DNA of 64,000 nt from Halobacillus amylolyticus (lineage in GTDB: Bacteria; Bacillota; Bacilli; Bacillales; Halobacillaceae), in contig NZ_CP095076.1 in NCBI RefSeq assembly GCF_022921115.1, positions 62,001-126,000 of the forward strand, in the 5' to 3' direction. Shown here one piece after another: positions 31,622 through 41,547 of the stretch; the first letter of the stretch is position 1; each line of letters begins with the position of its first letter. The notes beneath the pieces were generated by a model. That model was not told the DNA's origin, did not search any database, and saw only the letters and a program-made list of their open reading frames with translations. Position numbers and translations under genes: made by a program.

Positions 31622-33865
31622 GTGAAAAAACGGAAGTTAAAAAAAGGTGCATGGCAGAAAATCACTGTTGTTTTTCTAACGTCAATAGTTGTAGCTTACA
31701 TCATAAGTGCTTTGTTATATGTTTTAGCGGCGGGTGTGAGCATTAAAGATGCATTAATGGATTATCAATCTGTCTTTAACTTTTTACAAACAACAAACTC
31801 TCAAAACTTGTTAATTGTCAGCGTCTTATCCTTCTTGTTTTTAGGATGGTTTCTTAAAACTACAGATATTTTTGAAAAAACCTATGAAGATGCTTCTTCT
31901 CATGGTGTTCACGGCCAGGGGAGAATGGGGACAGTCGATGAATACATTCAAAGCGGTATCATCTCTAAAAGAAAACATGCACAGTATGACCCAAAGGATT
32001 ACAATGTTGCACTTTCGGCAGAAGAAGGCATTATTCTTGCAAGAGACCCTAAAAAAAATAATCTTATTATCGTACCTAATGATTCAAAAGCCAACAACCG
32101 GAATGTTATTGTGGTAGGATCTCCTGGTTCTGCTAAAGGTCAAGGCTACGTTTTAACCAATCTTATCAATAATAGAACCGATACAATCATTACGACCGAT
32201 CCAAAAGGTGAACTGCATAGAGATACAGCACAATTAAAACGGGATCAGGGATTTGCAGTTTTTCAAATTGACTTTCTTGATTTTATGCAGAGTGGGCATA
32301 ACCCTTTAGATTATGTTTTCTCTGATATTGATGCGCAAAAGGTTTCTATGACTATGGCAAAAAACTCAACAGAAGATGGAAAGTTCGACTTCTTTATGGA
32401 GCGTGCTCAAAAGATGCTGCAAGGGTTAATTACTTATTGCAAAGGTATTAACCCAAAGGCCAATATGAACGATGTGGTTGAGGTTTTTAACGATTATGTT
32501 AATCCCGATATTGAAACGTTTAGTGACTTTGTCGAAAATGATGTAGGCAAAGGTCATGAAGCTTACCACATATTAAAAGGGTTGACCTCCTTAACATCTA
32601 ATACAAGGTCGAGTGTTTTGTCCAATTTTTCATCGGTTATTTCGATCTTTCAAATTAATATGGTCAATCGTATGACGAGAACGAGTGACTTTAACTTCTA
32701 TGACTTCCAAAAACAAAAAAGCATTCTCTATGTCAAAATTCCAATGCGTAAGAACCCCTTCCAGGCTATAACAGCAACCTTTTTCGACCAATTGATTGAT
32801 GCTTTTTACAGTATAGCTGATAAGCAACCGGATGGGAAACTCCCCATTAAAGCTACCTTTTTGTTAGATGAATTTCAAAACATCGGAAGGCTCAACGGGT
32901 ATGAAGAGACTCTTGCCACCTGTCGAGGGTTAAATATATCCATGCAAACCATCATTCAAGACTTAGCAAAAATGGAGCTTCTCTATAAGAAAGAAGGCGT
33001 GCGTTCGATTGTTAGTAATCATGCCATTCGGCTTTTCTTAAAAACAGGAGATCCCGAAACAGCAAAATACTTTTCCAGTTTAACAGAACCACAAACTGTC
33101 AAATACAACACAGGCGGCATTAGTGAACCCGGCGGGCTTCTTAATACTAAAGGAAAAACGAGTGTGAGTGAAAACGAGCAGTACCAAAAGAAAGAATTAA
33201 TTAGTGCCGGCAGACTAGCAAACTTAGCTGATGACGAGTGTTTCATTCTATCATCTGAAGCTAATCCCATCCATGCCAAAAAAGCCTTTCAATATATCAT
33301 CTATAAAGGCTTTTTGTTCGATAAAAAACGGAAGCCTTGTTATGAGAAAAACAGAAAACGCTATATTAAAGATTTTCATTTAACTCCCTATGAAATAGAA
33401 ACTTCAGAAAATCAGGAGATTGAAAGGCAACCTGAAGTGGAAGTTGAGCAAGATAAGCAAATGCAAGATGAGTATGAAGAAAATAAAAAGCCGGAAAATT
33501 TATCTGATAAGGACTTTTCAGATGAAGACGAAGACAATGACCATTCTGACGAACTGACAGAAGAGGAGTTGTCCATGCTTTATGGTAATCAAGATAATGA
33601 GGAACCAGAAGTCGAACAAGAGGAAAGGGGTGAAAGTATTACTTCCGAACTGCAAAGCACACTAGATGAAATTGAAAGTGAACTTGATGACCTTGACACA
33701 GATGAAAATGAAATCGATCAGGAAGCATTAGATGATGCTATTAATGAAATCGCTGAGGATGATGACACAGAGGAAAACCAAACAGAAGATAAATCAAAGG
33801 TTGAAGATGAAGAAGACAAGCGCAAAGAAGATACTACTTCTGTTCCTGATGAGTTACCGATGTAA
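31622..33865 (+). CDS. VirD4/TraG-type coupling protein
   Basis: I choose GTG 31622 because AAAGGATGG is spaced for it; an ATG at 31604 has no ribosome site. 747 residues: two N-terminal membrane segments, Walker A NVIVVGSPGSAKGQGYVLTN near residue 165, TTDPKGELHRDT, and Walker B IKATFLLDEFQNIG. These define type IV coupling ATPases that bring the relaxase-DNA complex to the channel. The last 150 residues are extremely acidic (EEDDTEENQTEDKSKVEDEEDK). It follows the relaxase directly and precedes topB. Confidence 0.92.
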   Translation: MKKRKLKKGAWQKITVVFLTSIVVAYIISALLYVLAAGVSIKDALMDYQSVFNFLQTTNSQNLLIVSVLSFLFLGWFLKTTDIFEKTYEDASSHGVHGQGRMGTVDEYIQSGIISKRKHAQYDPKDYNVALSAEEGIILARDPKKNNLIIVPNDSKANNRNVIVVGSPGSAKGQGYVLTNLINNRTDTIITTDPKGELHRDTAQLKRDQGFAVFQIDFLDFMQSGHNPLDYVFSDIDAQKVSMTMAKNSTEDGKFDFFMERAQKMLQGLITYCKGINPKANMNDVVEVFNDYVNPDIETFSDFVENDVGKGHEAYHILKGLTSLTSNTRSSVLSNFSSVISIFQINMVNRMTRTSDFNFYDFQKQKSILYVKIPMRKNPFQAITATFFDQLIDAFYSIADKQPDGKLPIKATFLLDEFQNIGRLNGYEETLATCRGLNISMQTIIQDLAKMELLYKKEGVRSIVSNHAIRLFLKTGDPETAKYFSSLTEPQTVKYNTGGISEPGGLLNTKGKTSVSENEQYQKKELISAGRLANLADDECFILSSEANPIHAKKAFQYIIYKGFLFDKKRKPCYEKNRKRYIKDFHLTPYEIETSENQEIERQPEVEVEQDKQMQDEYEENKKPENLSDKDFSDEDEDNDHSDELTEEELSMLYGNQDNEEPEVEQEERGESITSELQSTLDEIESELDDLDTDENEIDQEALDDAINEIAEDDDTEENQTEDKSKVEDEEDKRKEDTTSVPDELPM

Positions 33866-33889
33866 TAATAACTTTATAAGGAGATTGAC

Positions 33890-36072
33890 TTGAAAATGGG
33901 ATCCGTATTAATTCTAGCAGAAAAACCGAGTCAGGCTACGGCTTATGCAAGTGCTTTCCAGAACACGAGCAAAAAAGACGGACATATAGAGGTTAATGAT
34001 CGCCGTTATTTTAACGACAAAGCTGTTATTACATGGGGAATCGGTCATTTGGTTTCTTTAGTAATGCCTGGTGCTTACAAAAAGGAATGGGAAAGATGGA
34101 GTTTAGAACATCTTCCCATTCTTCCAGATCATTATAAATTTGAGGTGCCCAAAGATAAGAAAAAGCAATTTAATATTGTGAAGGGCTTACTACAGAAAGC
34201 AAGTGAAATTGTCGTGGCTACTGATGCCGGAAGGGAAGGTGAAAATATTGCTCGCAGTATTATTCGGAAAGCCGGAGCTGAAAATAAGCCTACAAAACGG
34301 TTATGGATTAATTCATTAGAAGTCGAGGAAATTCAAAAAGGGTTTGAGAACCTTCATTCAGGAAATAAGTATTTGTCTATCTATGAAGAAGCGCAAGCCC
34401 GTCAAATTGGGGATTGGCTCGTTGGGATGAACGCTTCCCCTTATATTCGCTGCTGTTGCAGAAAAAGGGGATTCGGGAAACGTTCAGTTTGGGAAGGGTT
34501 CAGACACCAACGTTGTATTTGATCTACACCCGACAACAAGAGATACATAATTTCAAGCCGGAACCGTTTTATGAACTCTTTGCAAATATCAAAGTTGAAA
34601 ACGGTACATTTCAAGCAAAATATAAAGATCGTTTTGCCAAAAAAGATGACCTAACAAATTTCATGAAAGATCAAGGTTTACAATCCGAAGAAAACACCAC
34701 GATTACTAAGCTCACCAAAGAATCAAAGAAAACCAAATCCCCTAAATTGCACAGTCTTTCCACCTTGCAGACAAAGGCAAATAAAAAGTGGAAATATAGT
34801 CCCACGGACGTATTGAAAATCATGCAAAACCTTTATGAAAAAAAGCTGTTAACGTATCCACGGACGGATTCTAATTATATTACTGAAAGTGAGTTCGCCT
34901 ACCTCAAAAGTAATTTTTCAGCATATCAATCTGTTGCCGGAGTGTCATTTGATATGGCGTTCCCTGATCCCCAGAAGCGTTATGTCAATGGTTCAAAGGT
35001 ACAGGAACATTTTTCCATAGTCCCGACGAAGACGATTCCCAAAGCGCAAACCATTGAAGGACTCAATGAAAAAGAAAGGAATATTTACTTTGAAGTTCTC
35101 CTTAATACATTGGCCATGTTTGCACCGGACTACCTTTATGAAGAGACAAAGGTTGAAGTTGATGTAAAAGGGGTCGTTTTCCATGCAAAAGGTAAGGTTG
35201 AGAAAGACAGGGGATGGAAAGCATTGTTTGCTAATGAACAAAGCAAGAAGACTGATCGAGAGCAGGAAACCAAATTACCATCGTTATCAGAAGGTGAGGG
35301 CGCACTGGTTTCACCTAAAATCAAGGATGGTATGACGCAGCCCCCAAAACCATACACGGAAGGTCAGCTCATCAATATGATGAAAACGTGCGGAAAAGCG
35401 ATTGATGATAGTGACTCACAGCAAATCCTAAAAGATATTGAAGGGCTTGGAACGGAAGCAACCAGAGCGAACATCATTGAAACCTTGAAAAAACAGCAGT
35501 ATATCAGCATTAAGAAAAATAAAGTAGAGGTCACAAAGAAAGGTGAAATCCTCTGTCAGTCGGTCGAAGGGACACTTTTATCAAAAGCTGAAATGACAGC
35601 CAAATGGGAGCAGTTTTTGCGGCTGATCGGTGAGGGGCAAAAAACGAAAGAGGGATTTTTAAAAAACATCGACAAATTCATCCATGAATTAATGAATAAA
35701 ACGCCTGAATCGTTAGATTCAACAACTATTGAACAGAGAATTGAAGAATCGAAGCAAGAAATAAGTCTCGGGAAATGTCCGTCTTGCCAGAAAGGAAATG
35801 TAGTTGATAAACGAAAATTTTTCGGTTGCACGGAATATAAAAACGGCTGCCGTTTCACATTTCCGAAAAAGATAGCAAGCAAAAATATATCAGAAGCCAA
35901 CGTTAAAAAGTTATTGGCTAAAGGGAAAACCAATCTCATCAAGGGATTTGCAAGCAAAAAGGGAAAGTCCTTTGATGCCTATCTCATATGGGAGGATGCA
36001 GCAGCCGGAAAAATCAAGTTTGAGTTTGATAATAAAAAGTCAGGACGAAAGAAAAAATATACAATTTCCTGA
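33890..36072 (+). CDS. topB: DNA topoisomerase III (frameshifted in this sequence)
   Basis: Two frames join to one TopB of about 727 residues. The first frame has the Toprim start VLILAEKPSQATAYASAF and VATDAGREGENIAR. The second has FSLGRVQTPTLYLIYTRQ, the active-site region LLTYPRTDSNYI and a C-terminal four-Cys zinc part (GKCPSCQKGNVV). The break is in a CCCC run near 34438; one added C gives NASPLYSLLLQKKG, the usual family sequence. TTG 33890 is the best start, 6 bp after AAGGAG. TopB is common on conjugative plasmids, where it resolves single-strand entanglements. Confidence 0.85.
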
Positions 36073-36090
36073 TTGGAAGAGGTGATTATT

Positions 36091-36354
36091 TTGGAGTGGC
36101 AGAGGTGCCCCAGATGCAATAGTCGTAGAGTAGGTGAGCGCGGTTCCTTAGGTTGTTTTGGAACCATTTTCATAGTAGGCATATCTATTGGAATAGCATA
36201 TATCTCAACATTTTATATATTCGATATTCTTAGCGTATTGATTTTTGCGGTAATACTAGCTGCTTTAATCTGGTTAAGAGACAAAATGTTTCTTCACCTT
36301 TATTGTAAGGACTGCGAACTGGTTTTTACGCCGTCAAATAAAGATGCATCATAA
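36091..36354 (+). CDS. Small membrane protein with N-terminal zinc ribbon
   Basis: 87 residues from TTG 36091 (AGAGGTG 8 bp upstream). It opens with WQRCPRCNSRRVGE, has two adjoining membrane segments (GTIFIVGISIGIAYISTFYIF and LSVLIFAVILAALIWL), and ends with LYCKDCELVF. The two CxxC pairs can form one zinc ribbon across the membrane hairpin on the cytoplasmic side. Function unknown. Confidence 0.6.
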   Translation: MEWQRCPRCNSRRVGERGSLGCFGTIFIVGISIGIAYISTFYIFDILSVLIFAVILAALIWLRDKMFLHLYCKDCELVFTPSNKDAS

Positions 36355-36381
36355 AATGTAAATAGAGAGGGATGAAAAATA

Positions 36382-36984
36382 GTGAGCATTTTGGGTTATG
36401 AAGTTAAATCTGTAAACCCAACAGAAAACAATTTTAGTTATCGACTTGGTCAATACGATTGTTATGCACTAAGGAAAGGGGTTTGTTCTTTATATTTAAG
36501 TGAAGAAGAAGCTCAAAAAGTAAAAGAAAAAGAGGGACATTGTATTGGTGAAAGCAATGTTATGTTTTGTAGGGATTTAGCAAAGAGCTTACTTAATAAA
36601 GATTACTTTAACACACCTCGCTTTCAAGAGGAAGTGATGTCAATTAAGATGCATATAAGGTCATGTGGGCATTATACGTTCACAGATGGACAACACAGGA
36701 CATGCATTGCTAAACATCTAAATATCTCATCCATATTTGCTGAAGTGGAAAAAAGTGAATGGAGTCACGAATTCCAATGCCCAGCATGCTATCAAAAAGA
36801 AGAACAAGAGATAGAAAATAGAAAGTTAGTTAATAAGATTAAGAATATGGCAAAGAAGTTAATTAACAAAAGTACTAATGAGTTACCATCAGATATTATT
36901 GATGAGGATTATATGGAATTTAACAAGGAAACGCCAAAATGGACTTCACAATATATAAGTGAAAGGGATGGTAAGCATGACTAA
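36382..36984 (+). CDS. Hypothetical protein with DGQHR-type motif
   Basis: 200 residues with a GTG start after AGAGAGGG. The centre has YTFTDGQHRTCIAKHLNI, the DGQHR/ParB-like nuclease-fold signature also seen in DndB-like proteins. A C-terminal CPACYQKEE and several other Cys (YDCYALRKGVC, FCRD, RSCGHY) suggest a metal or redox site. Downstream overlaps the next gene by 8 bp. Function is not known; the fold suggests nucleic acid binding. Confidence 0.6.
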   Translation: MSILGYEVKSVNPTENNFSYRLGQYDCYALRKGVCSLYLSEEEAQKVKEKEGHCIGESNVMFCRDLAKSLLNKDYFNTPRFQEEVMSIKMHIRSCGHYTFTDGQHRTCIAKHLNISSIFAEVEKSEWSHEFQCPACYQKEEQEIENRKLVNKIKNMAKKLINKSTNELPSDIIDEDYMEFNKETPKWTSQYISERDGKHD

Positions 36985-37324
36985 GATAAATATGAATCAT
37001 GAAGATAATTCGTACAAGGAGCTTTTAAATGATGTGAAATCAGAGTACCCTAATGATTCTAAGGAACAAATACAGGCTCTTAAAAGGCAACATAATTCAC
37101 TTTATGAGTTAATGGGTAGCCTTGATGTTGCGGTAACAGAAATAAGAAAAAGAGATCTTGGAAATAGTATTAATCTTGGTAATCTAAATGTAGAAATGTT
37201 GTATCAAGCGCTGTTCACTTTATCATATCTCCTCCCAAACGATTTGCCGGATCATAAGTATAAAGAAGCTTTAAACAAGATTAATCCAGTTACTGAGGAA
37301 ATCATTAAGAATAGACAAATATAG
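36977..37324 (+). CDS. Hypothetical protein, 115 residues
   Basis: The start is set at ATG 36977, which overlaps the preceding gene by 8 bp and has AAGGGATGG upstream. It is helical and acidic (YKELLNDVKSEYPNDSKEQIQALKRQHNSLYELMGSLDVAVTEIRKRD). Probably co-expressed with the DGQHR protein. No family recognised. Confidence 0.55.
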   Translation: MTKINMNHEDNSYKELLNDVKSEYPNDSKEQIQALKRQHNSLYELMGSLDVAVTEIRKRDLGNSINLGNLNVEMLYQALFTLSYLLPNDLPDHKYKEALNKINPVTEEIIKNRQI

Positions 37325-37343
37325 ACAATGGTTATCAGCTATG

Positions 37344-37378
37344 AAATAAAGCCACGTTTTCAAATCGTGGCTTTATTT
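37344..37378 (+). terminator. Intrinsic terminator
   Basis: Thirteen-base stem AAATAAAGCCACG/CGTGGCTTTATTT after the 115-residue gene. Confidence 0.75.
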
Positions 37379-37480
37379 CTGTTCAATTAGAGTACACCCT
37401 GTACGCACAAAACAAAACCCTGTAATATCAAGGTATAAAATGTTCATTCAGGGTTGTTCAAACCAATTGAGGTGAAAGTA

Positions 37481-37831
37481 ATGATATTTGGCTATGCACG
37501 AGTAAAGTCAAACGAGCAAAATTTAGATCGTCAGATTAAAGAATTAGAAGCTTTACGGGTGTGGAAGATATTGTTATTGAAAAAGAAAGTGAGGTTATGT
37601 CCAGGCCACAGTTTGAAAAACTATTGAAGCAAATACGCAAACATGATGTTGTGGTCTGTCATGATTTAACACGTTTTGGGCGATCACAGATTCATATTTT
37701 TACAAGTGATTAAAGAATTATGAGAGAAGCAAGCAGGTCTTGTGACTTTAAAAGAACGAATTGACACGAAGGGAGATAATCGATACAGCGATTTGATTGT
37801 TTCTATCTTTTCTGCAACGACAGAATTTTAA
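37481..37831 (+). pseudogene. Serine recombinase (resolvase) remnant
   Basis: The frames together read IFGYARVKSNEQNLDRQIKEL, then a frame change in a GGG run near 37557, VEDIVIEKESEVMSRPQFEKLL, DVVVCHDLTRFGRS, another frame change, then QVIKEL, a TGA stop, QAGLVTLKERIDTKGDNRYSD. It ends early at SATTEF, lacking the helix-turn-helix. With several lesions it is a genuinely decayed Tn3-type or Hin-type resolvase. It marks an old mobile-element boundary at the plasmid backbone/cargo junction. Confidence 0.8.
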
Positions 37832-38061
37832 AGGAAAAAGAGAAGGGTACTTAATTTGGATTCTTAATGTTAAAATGATAGATGTTTTAATGAAGAGTCC
37901 TATAGAGGATAACCGAGCATTATAGTACCATAATGGAACAACAACTAGCGATACCCCAGTATTTTGAAGAAAAGGGTGATTACTTTACAACATGCTGTAA
38001 CCTAGAAAACCCTATTTAAAAGGTATCTGCTGAAAAGGGACATACACACGGGGGGGTAATT
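37832..38061. other. Spacer without recognised genes
   Basis: No ORF with a ribosome site was found before the GGGGGGG ribosome site of the next gene. I see no clear repeats. Confidence 0.4.
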
Positions 38062-38853
38062 ATGAAATTAAATTTAGATCACTTCAGTGTTTTTTATCTC
38101 AATTTTGATAAGGTATTTGAAATAGCAATGTTGCTTGATAATAAGGTTCCTACTCAAGAAGACCAAAATGAGCAAAAAACACATACAACTAAACTCACTG
38201 CCAGGTTAAAAGCAATGCTATCTACTATTTTTACAGCTGAAGGCGAAGGATCCTACGAATTTTCAAAGGCCACTGGTCTAAACAAAACTGTAGAAATCAA
38301 AACCACGAATGCTGTTATCTTAAGAAGTTTAATTTCTGCAATAAAAGTAGTTGACGGAGACATAGATAAAGCTAATGAAGGCCAATTAGTTCTAATCAAT
38401 GATATTGAATTATCTTTATCTAACGAAGAAGAGACACGACAAATGAAACTAGTCAAACAAGGAGTTTTAGATCGATTTACACATGAAGATATATCAATAG
38501 GGGAACTGATGAAAACAATAGGTGAAGATCATTCGTATTTAATCACTGCCAAGAAAAATAGTGAACAATATCTTTTTAAAATACCTTCAGAGGTGCAAAA
38601 TGAGTTTGAAAATAATTACACAATCGACGACTTATTTGTCGGAAATGTTTCGCTTATAGGAATTTACAAAGGAAATAGAGAAATAAGGGACTTAAAGAGC
38701 ACGTTTAGTTATTTGACTCAAAATGATACAAGTGTTGATGATGAGGAGATAGAAGAATCCAGTGAAAGTGAGTCCGGAGTAGAGAAGGATCATAATAACG
38801 AGATGTATAGATATCTGGATTTATTGGCAATTGTTCAAAGGCTTGAATTTTAG
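38062..38853 (+). CDS. Hypothetical protein, partner of the AAA+ ATPase
   Basis: 263 residues, ribosome site GGGGGGGT. The first half begins LNLDHFSVFYLNFDKVFEIAMLLDNKV and contains TAEGEGSYEFSKATGLNKTVEIKTTNAVILRSLISAI, followed by an acidic C-terminus (DDEEIEESSESESGVEKD). The layout recalls DUF6414-like proteins seen in defence-rich regions, but I am not certain. The AAA+ gene follows after 18 bp, so the two are surely one unit. Confidence 0.6.
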   Translation: MKLNLDHFSVFYLNFDKVFEIAMLLDNKVPTQEDQNEQKTHTTKLTARLKAMLSTIFTAEGEGSYEFSKATGLNKTVEIKTTNAVILRSLISAIKVVDGDIDKANEGQLVLINDIELSLSNEEETRQMKLVKQGVLDRFTHEDISIGELMKTIGEDHSYLITAKKNSEQYLFKIPSEVQNEFENNYTIDDLFVGNVSLIGIYKGNREIRDLKSTFSYLTQNDTSVDDEEIEESSESESGVEKDHNNEMYRYLDLLAIVQRLEF

Positions 38854-38871
38854 TCAGAAAGGACCTTAATT

Positions 38872-40056
38872 TTGAGTAAAGAAACTATTTACGTTTACAA
38901 TAAAGATGAATATCAGAATTACATAAAAAGCAGGGAAGAAGATAGAATCCCTGTTTTGAGCTTAGCGAAATTTGGTATTGGTCTTGAAAAAACAGACGTT
39001 GACTTTGAATGTGATATTGATCTCACCAGTACTGTAACTGCACTTACTAATAAGAACTTTCAAACTATGAAGTATAACGTTGAGCAATTACTTTACCAAA
39101 TTACGGAAAACCATGAGAATGTTCGTTTTTTGGTAGAATCAAAATACGAGCAAGTCGCCCTTCAAGAGCTTAGTCTGTTCTTCAGGTACCGTGAGTTCAT
39201 TAATATGAATGAAAGTAAAGATTTAGATAAGGTTGAAGAAGAACAACCACTCTCTGAATCAATTAACAAAGTAATTGATTTAAATAAAACTAGACTTAAG
39301 AGCCTGTTTAAGACCATTGAAAAAGATTTGGTTGGTCATCATAAATTCAAAGACATTCTAAAAAGAGAAATCAGTATGTTTAAGTTTTTCAATACAAAAA
39401 TAAATGATTTACCTATAATGTCAGTATTTTTACTTGGTCCATCGGGAGTAGGTAAGACTGAGATTGCACGTATCTTGCATGGGTTTCTTGATGGTAATAA
39501 TCCGTTAGCGAAAATTAACTTTGCTAACTACAAAAGTGAAAGTTCATTAGCAAGCTTAATTGGTAGTCCTCCAGGATATGTGAACAGTGAAGCTGAAAGT
39601 GACCTAGTACAAAAGATAAGTAAAAGTAATGCAGGGGTGCTTTTAGTAGATGAATTTGAAAAAGCTGATCCTGCAGCTCACAACTTTTTCCTTCAACTGT
39701 TAGAGGAAGGTAAATTTGACGATGCGATGGGACGTGTTCACGATCTAAATGGCTACATTATTATATTTACCTCAAATTTAGATAAACAAAATTACAAGGA
39801 GAAAATCCCTCCAGAATTACGGTCTAGATTTAATGTAGTGAACCGATTTAATGCTTTATATTTTGAAGAGAAAAAAGAATTTGCTACAAACATTTTAGAG
39901 TCTTATATAAGGAAGAGTGGCAAAAGAATGACCAATAGTGACAGAGAAGAAATTCTTGCTAAAATAGACTTTAAAGGTGAAGATAATCTTAGAAATATAC
40001 AAAAAAATATTAGGGTTGCATTTTACCTTTGTCTTAAGGATAAAGGTAAAATATAA
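38872..40056 (+). CDS. Clp/AAA+ (AAA_2-type) ATPase, single domain
   Basis: 394 residues with a TTG start after AAAGGAC. The N-terminal 140 residues are unknown. Then comes a ClpA/B second-type AAA+ module: DLVGHHKFKDILKREI, Walker A VFLLGPSGVGKTEIARIL, SLIGSPPGYVN, Walker B AGVLLVDEFEKADPAAHNFFLQLLEEGKFDDAMGR, sensor IIIFTSNL and arginine finger ELRSRF. Clp modules usually come in full unfoldases with ClpP loops; here it is stand-alone with its own N-domain, so substrate remodelling in a dedicated small system is likely. Confidence 0.8.
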   Translation: MSKETIYVYNKDEYQNYIKSREEDRIPVLSLAKFGIGLEKTDVDFECDIDLTSTVTALTNKNFQTMKYNVEQLLYQITENHENVRFLVESKYEQVALQELSLFFRYREFINMNESKDLDKVEEEQPLSESINKVIDLNKTRLKSLFKTIEKDLVGHHKFKDILKREISMFKFFNTKINDLPIMSVFLLGPSGVGKTEIARILHGFLDGNNPLAKINFANYKSESSLASLIGSPPGYVNSEAESDLVQKISKSNAGVLLVDEFEKADPAAHNFFLQLLEEGKFDDAMGRVHDLNGYIIIFTSNLDKQNYKEKIPPELRSRFNVVNRFNALYFEEKKEFATNILESYIRKSGKRMTNSDREEILAKIDFKGEDNLRNIQKNIRVAFYLCLKDKGKI

Positions 40057-40117
40057 ATTAACTCTCTAATCTATGTTTTTAAAGGAATTAATAAACGGGG
40101 TTTAAAGAGATACAAAA

Positions 40118-40155
40118 AGATCATACATATTAGTCAAGACTAACATGTATGATCT
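40118..40155 (-). terminator. Terminator between convergent genes
   Basis: Eighteen-base arms (AGATCATACATATTAGTC and GACTAACATGTATGATCT) pairing at 17 positions. The minus-strand side is followed by TTTTTGT. Confidence 0.65.
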
Positions 40156-40160
40156 CCTCT

Positions 40161-40316
40161 TTATCTAACTACTAAGGTTGAATTTTCTTTTCTGCTTTGG
40201 TGACTTTTATAATAATAAGGATCTTGGGGAGTTTTTCCATTTTCCTTTACTGTGATTCCATTCTCTTCTAAATAATCAAGAACGGATTTTAAAAGGACGT
40301 TTTCTTTTTCTGCCAC
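40161..40316 (-). CDS. Small hypothetical protein, 51 residues
   Basis: GTG start 7 bp after AAGGAGG. The product begins MAEKENVLLKSVLDYLEENG and continues ITVKENGKTPQDPYYYKS, then a basic tail. Its ribosome site lies inside the end of the upstream membrane-protein gene, so the two are coupled. Unknown family. Confidence 0.6.
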   Translation of the reverse strand: MAEKENVLLKSVLDYLEENGITVKENGKTPQDPYYYKSHQSRKENSTLVVR

Positions 40317-40318
40317 TT

Positions 40319-41387
40319 TTATGTCCTCCTTACACCATCTTTATTATTATTATATTCTACTTCAATGGATTGTTCAATCTCCAAAAGCCTAATAAAGGAG
40401 TCCATTAATGACTTGTCGTTTACATTTTCGTTATTATCTACAGTTATTACAAAAATGCTTGGTTTACCTCTCATAAGGACCTTTCGAGTAACATATAATC
40501 TTTTTTCTTTATCAGGTACACCATTTTTTTTCTTATAGTTAAAGGAATAAAACTCGCCATCGTCTAAAATACCTCTCAAAATCCCTGTTTTAGCCTTCTC
40601 AAATAAATCTTGCGTTTTACCTTCATTACCTTTTTCAAGAAGGTCTACATCTCTAACCTTTGAATTGTCTACTCGTTGTAGAAACTCATCTATAAGTCCA
40701 CCTGCTAAAACAAGAAGTGCAAATTTTATTACATCATTTTTGTTGTATTCAATATCCTTTCCCGACAATTCCTTTCTTATTTCAGTAAAAAATTGGATTA
40801 AAGGTTTTTTGTCCTCTAATTGGTTATATGTAGCGTGGAACATATATCGCGCAGTGTTAAATTTATCTAATGTATGTTTTGGAATGTGATAATAGTTCTG
40901 GAGTATTGTATTGTGATCTTTATTTTCCATTACTAAGCCTAAGGAATGATTAATTTTTATAGTTACATCTGTATCTCCTGATCCATCTTGGAAATAATAA
41001 TCGTAAAGCTCAACTGCTACTACATTCGAATTGTTCATTATGAACTTTTCGAAAACTTTTAAAACATTTTCATTATGAGCATGTACATTTATTTTGGTCA
41101 TTTCTTTCCATAGAGATTTTGCGTGATCTTTTAGGTTTTCACGCTGCTCAGTATTTTCATCTTTTAACCTCCTTATTTCTCTTTCTTTATCATTAATTTT
41201 TTCTTTGTTGTGGTGCGTAATAAAATAAGCTACCCCAAAGCCTACATAAACAAGAATAAAAAGGTACCCTTTTTTTAATTTGAAGGATTCGGTCATCACA
41301 CTATCAACGCTCATAACTGTAAATATAAAGGCCATTAAAGGTCCAACTATAAAAAAACATATCCAGATAATAACGGTCAGAACCTTA
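40319..41387 (-). pseudogene. Membrane-anchored protein of unknown function, main part, interrupted at its 5' end by the IS21 element
   Basis: The visible frame opens at an internal ATG (41335, MAFIFTVMSVDS) but stays open to the IS border. Removing the IS and one 8-bp target copy joins it in frame to an ATG at 43873 and gives 370 residues. The protein has two N-terminal membrane segments (VLTVIIWICFFIVGPLMAFIF and GYLFILVYVGFGVAYFI), a coiled coil (EKINDKEREIRRLKDENTEQRENL), and a soluble C-terminal domain without recognised motif. It lies convergent to the AAA+ pair. Expression could still start at 41335 with one membrane span lost. Confidence 0.75.
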
Positions 41388-41547
41388 CCTAAATTTGTTT
41401 ATGGCATTCTAGAAATGTAGGTAATGGCAGTCAGTTTATGTAGGTGTTCTTCGAACATGAAGACATAAAAAATCCACTTGCCAACCTCTCCCAATAACTT
41501 TAAACTCCTCGTTGGACCAACAACGTTCAGCAGGAGGTAATTAGGAG

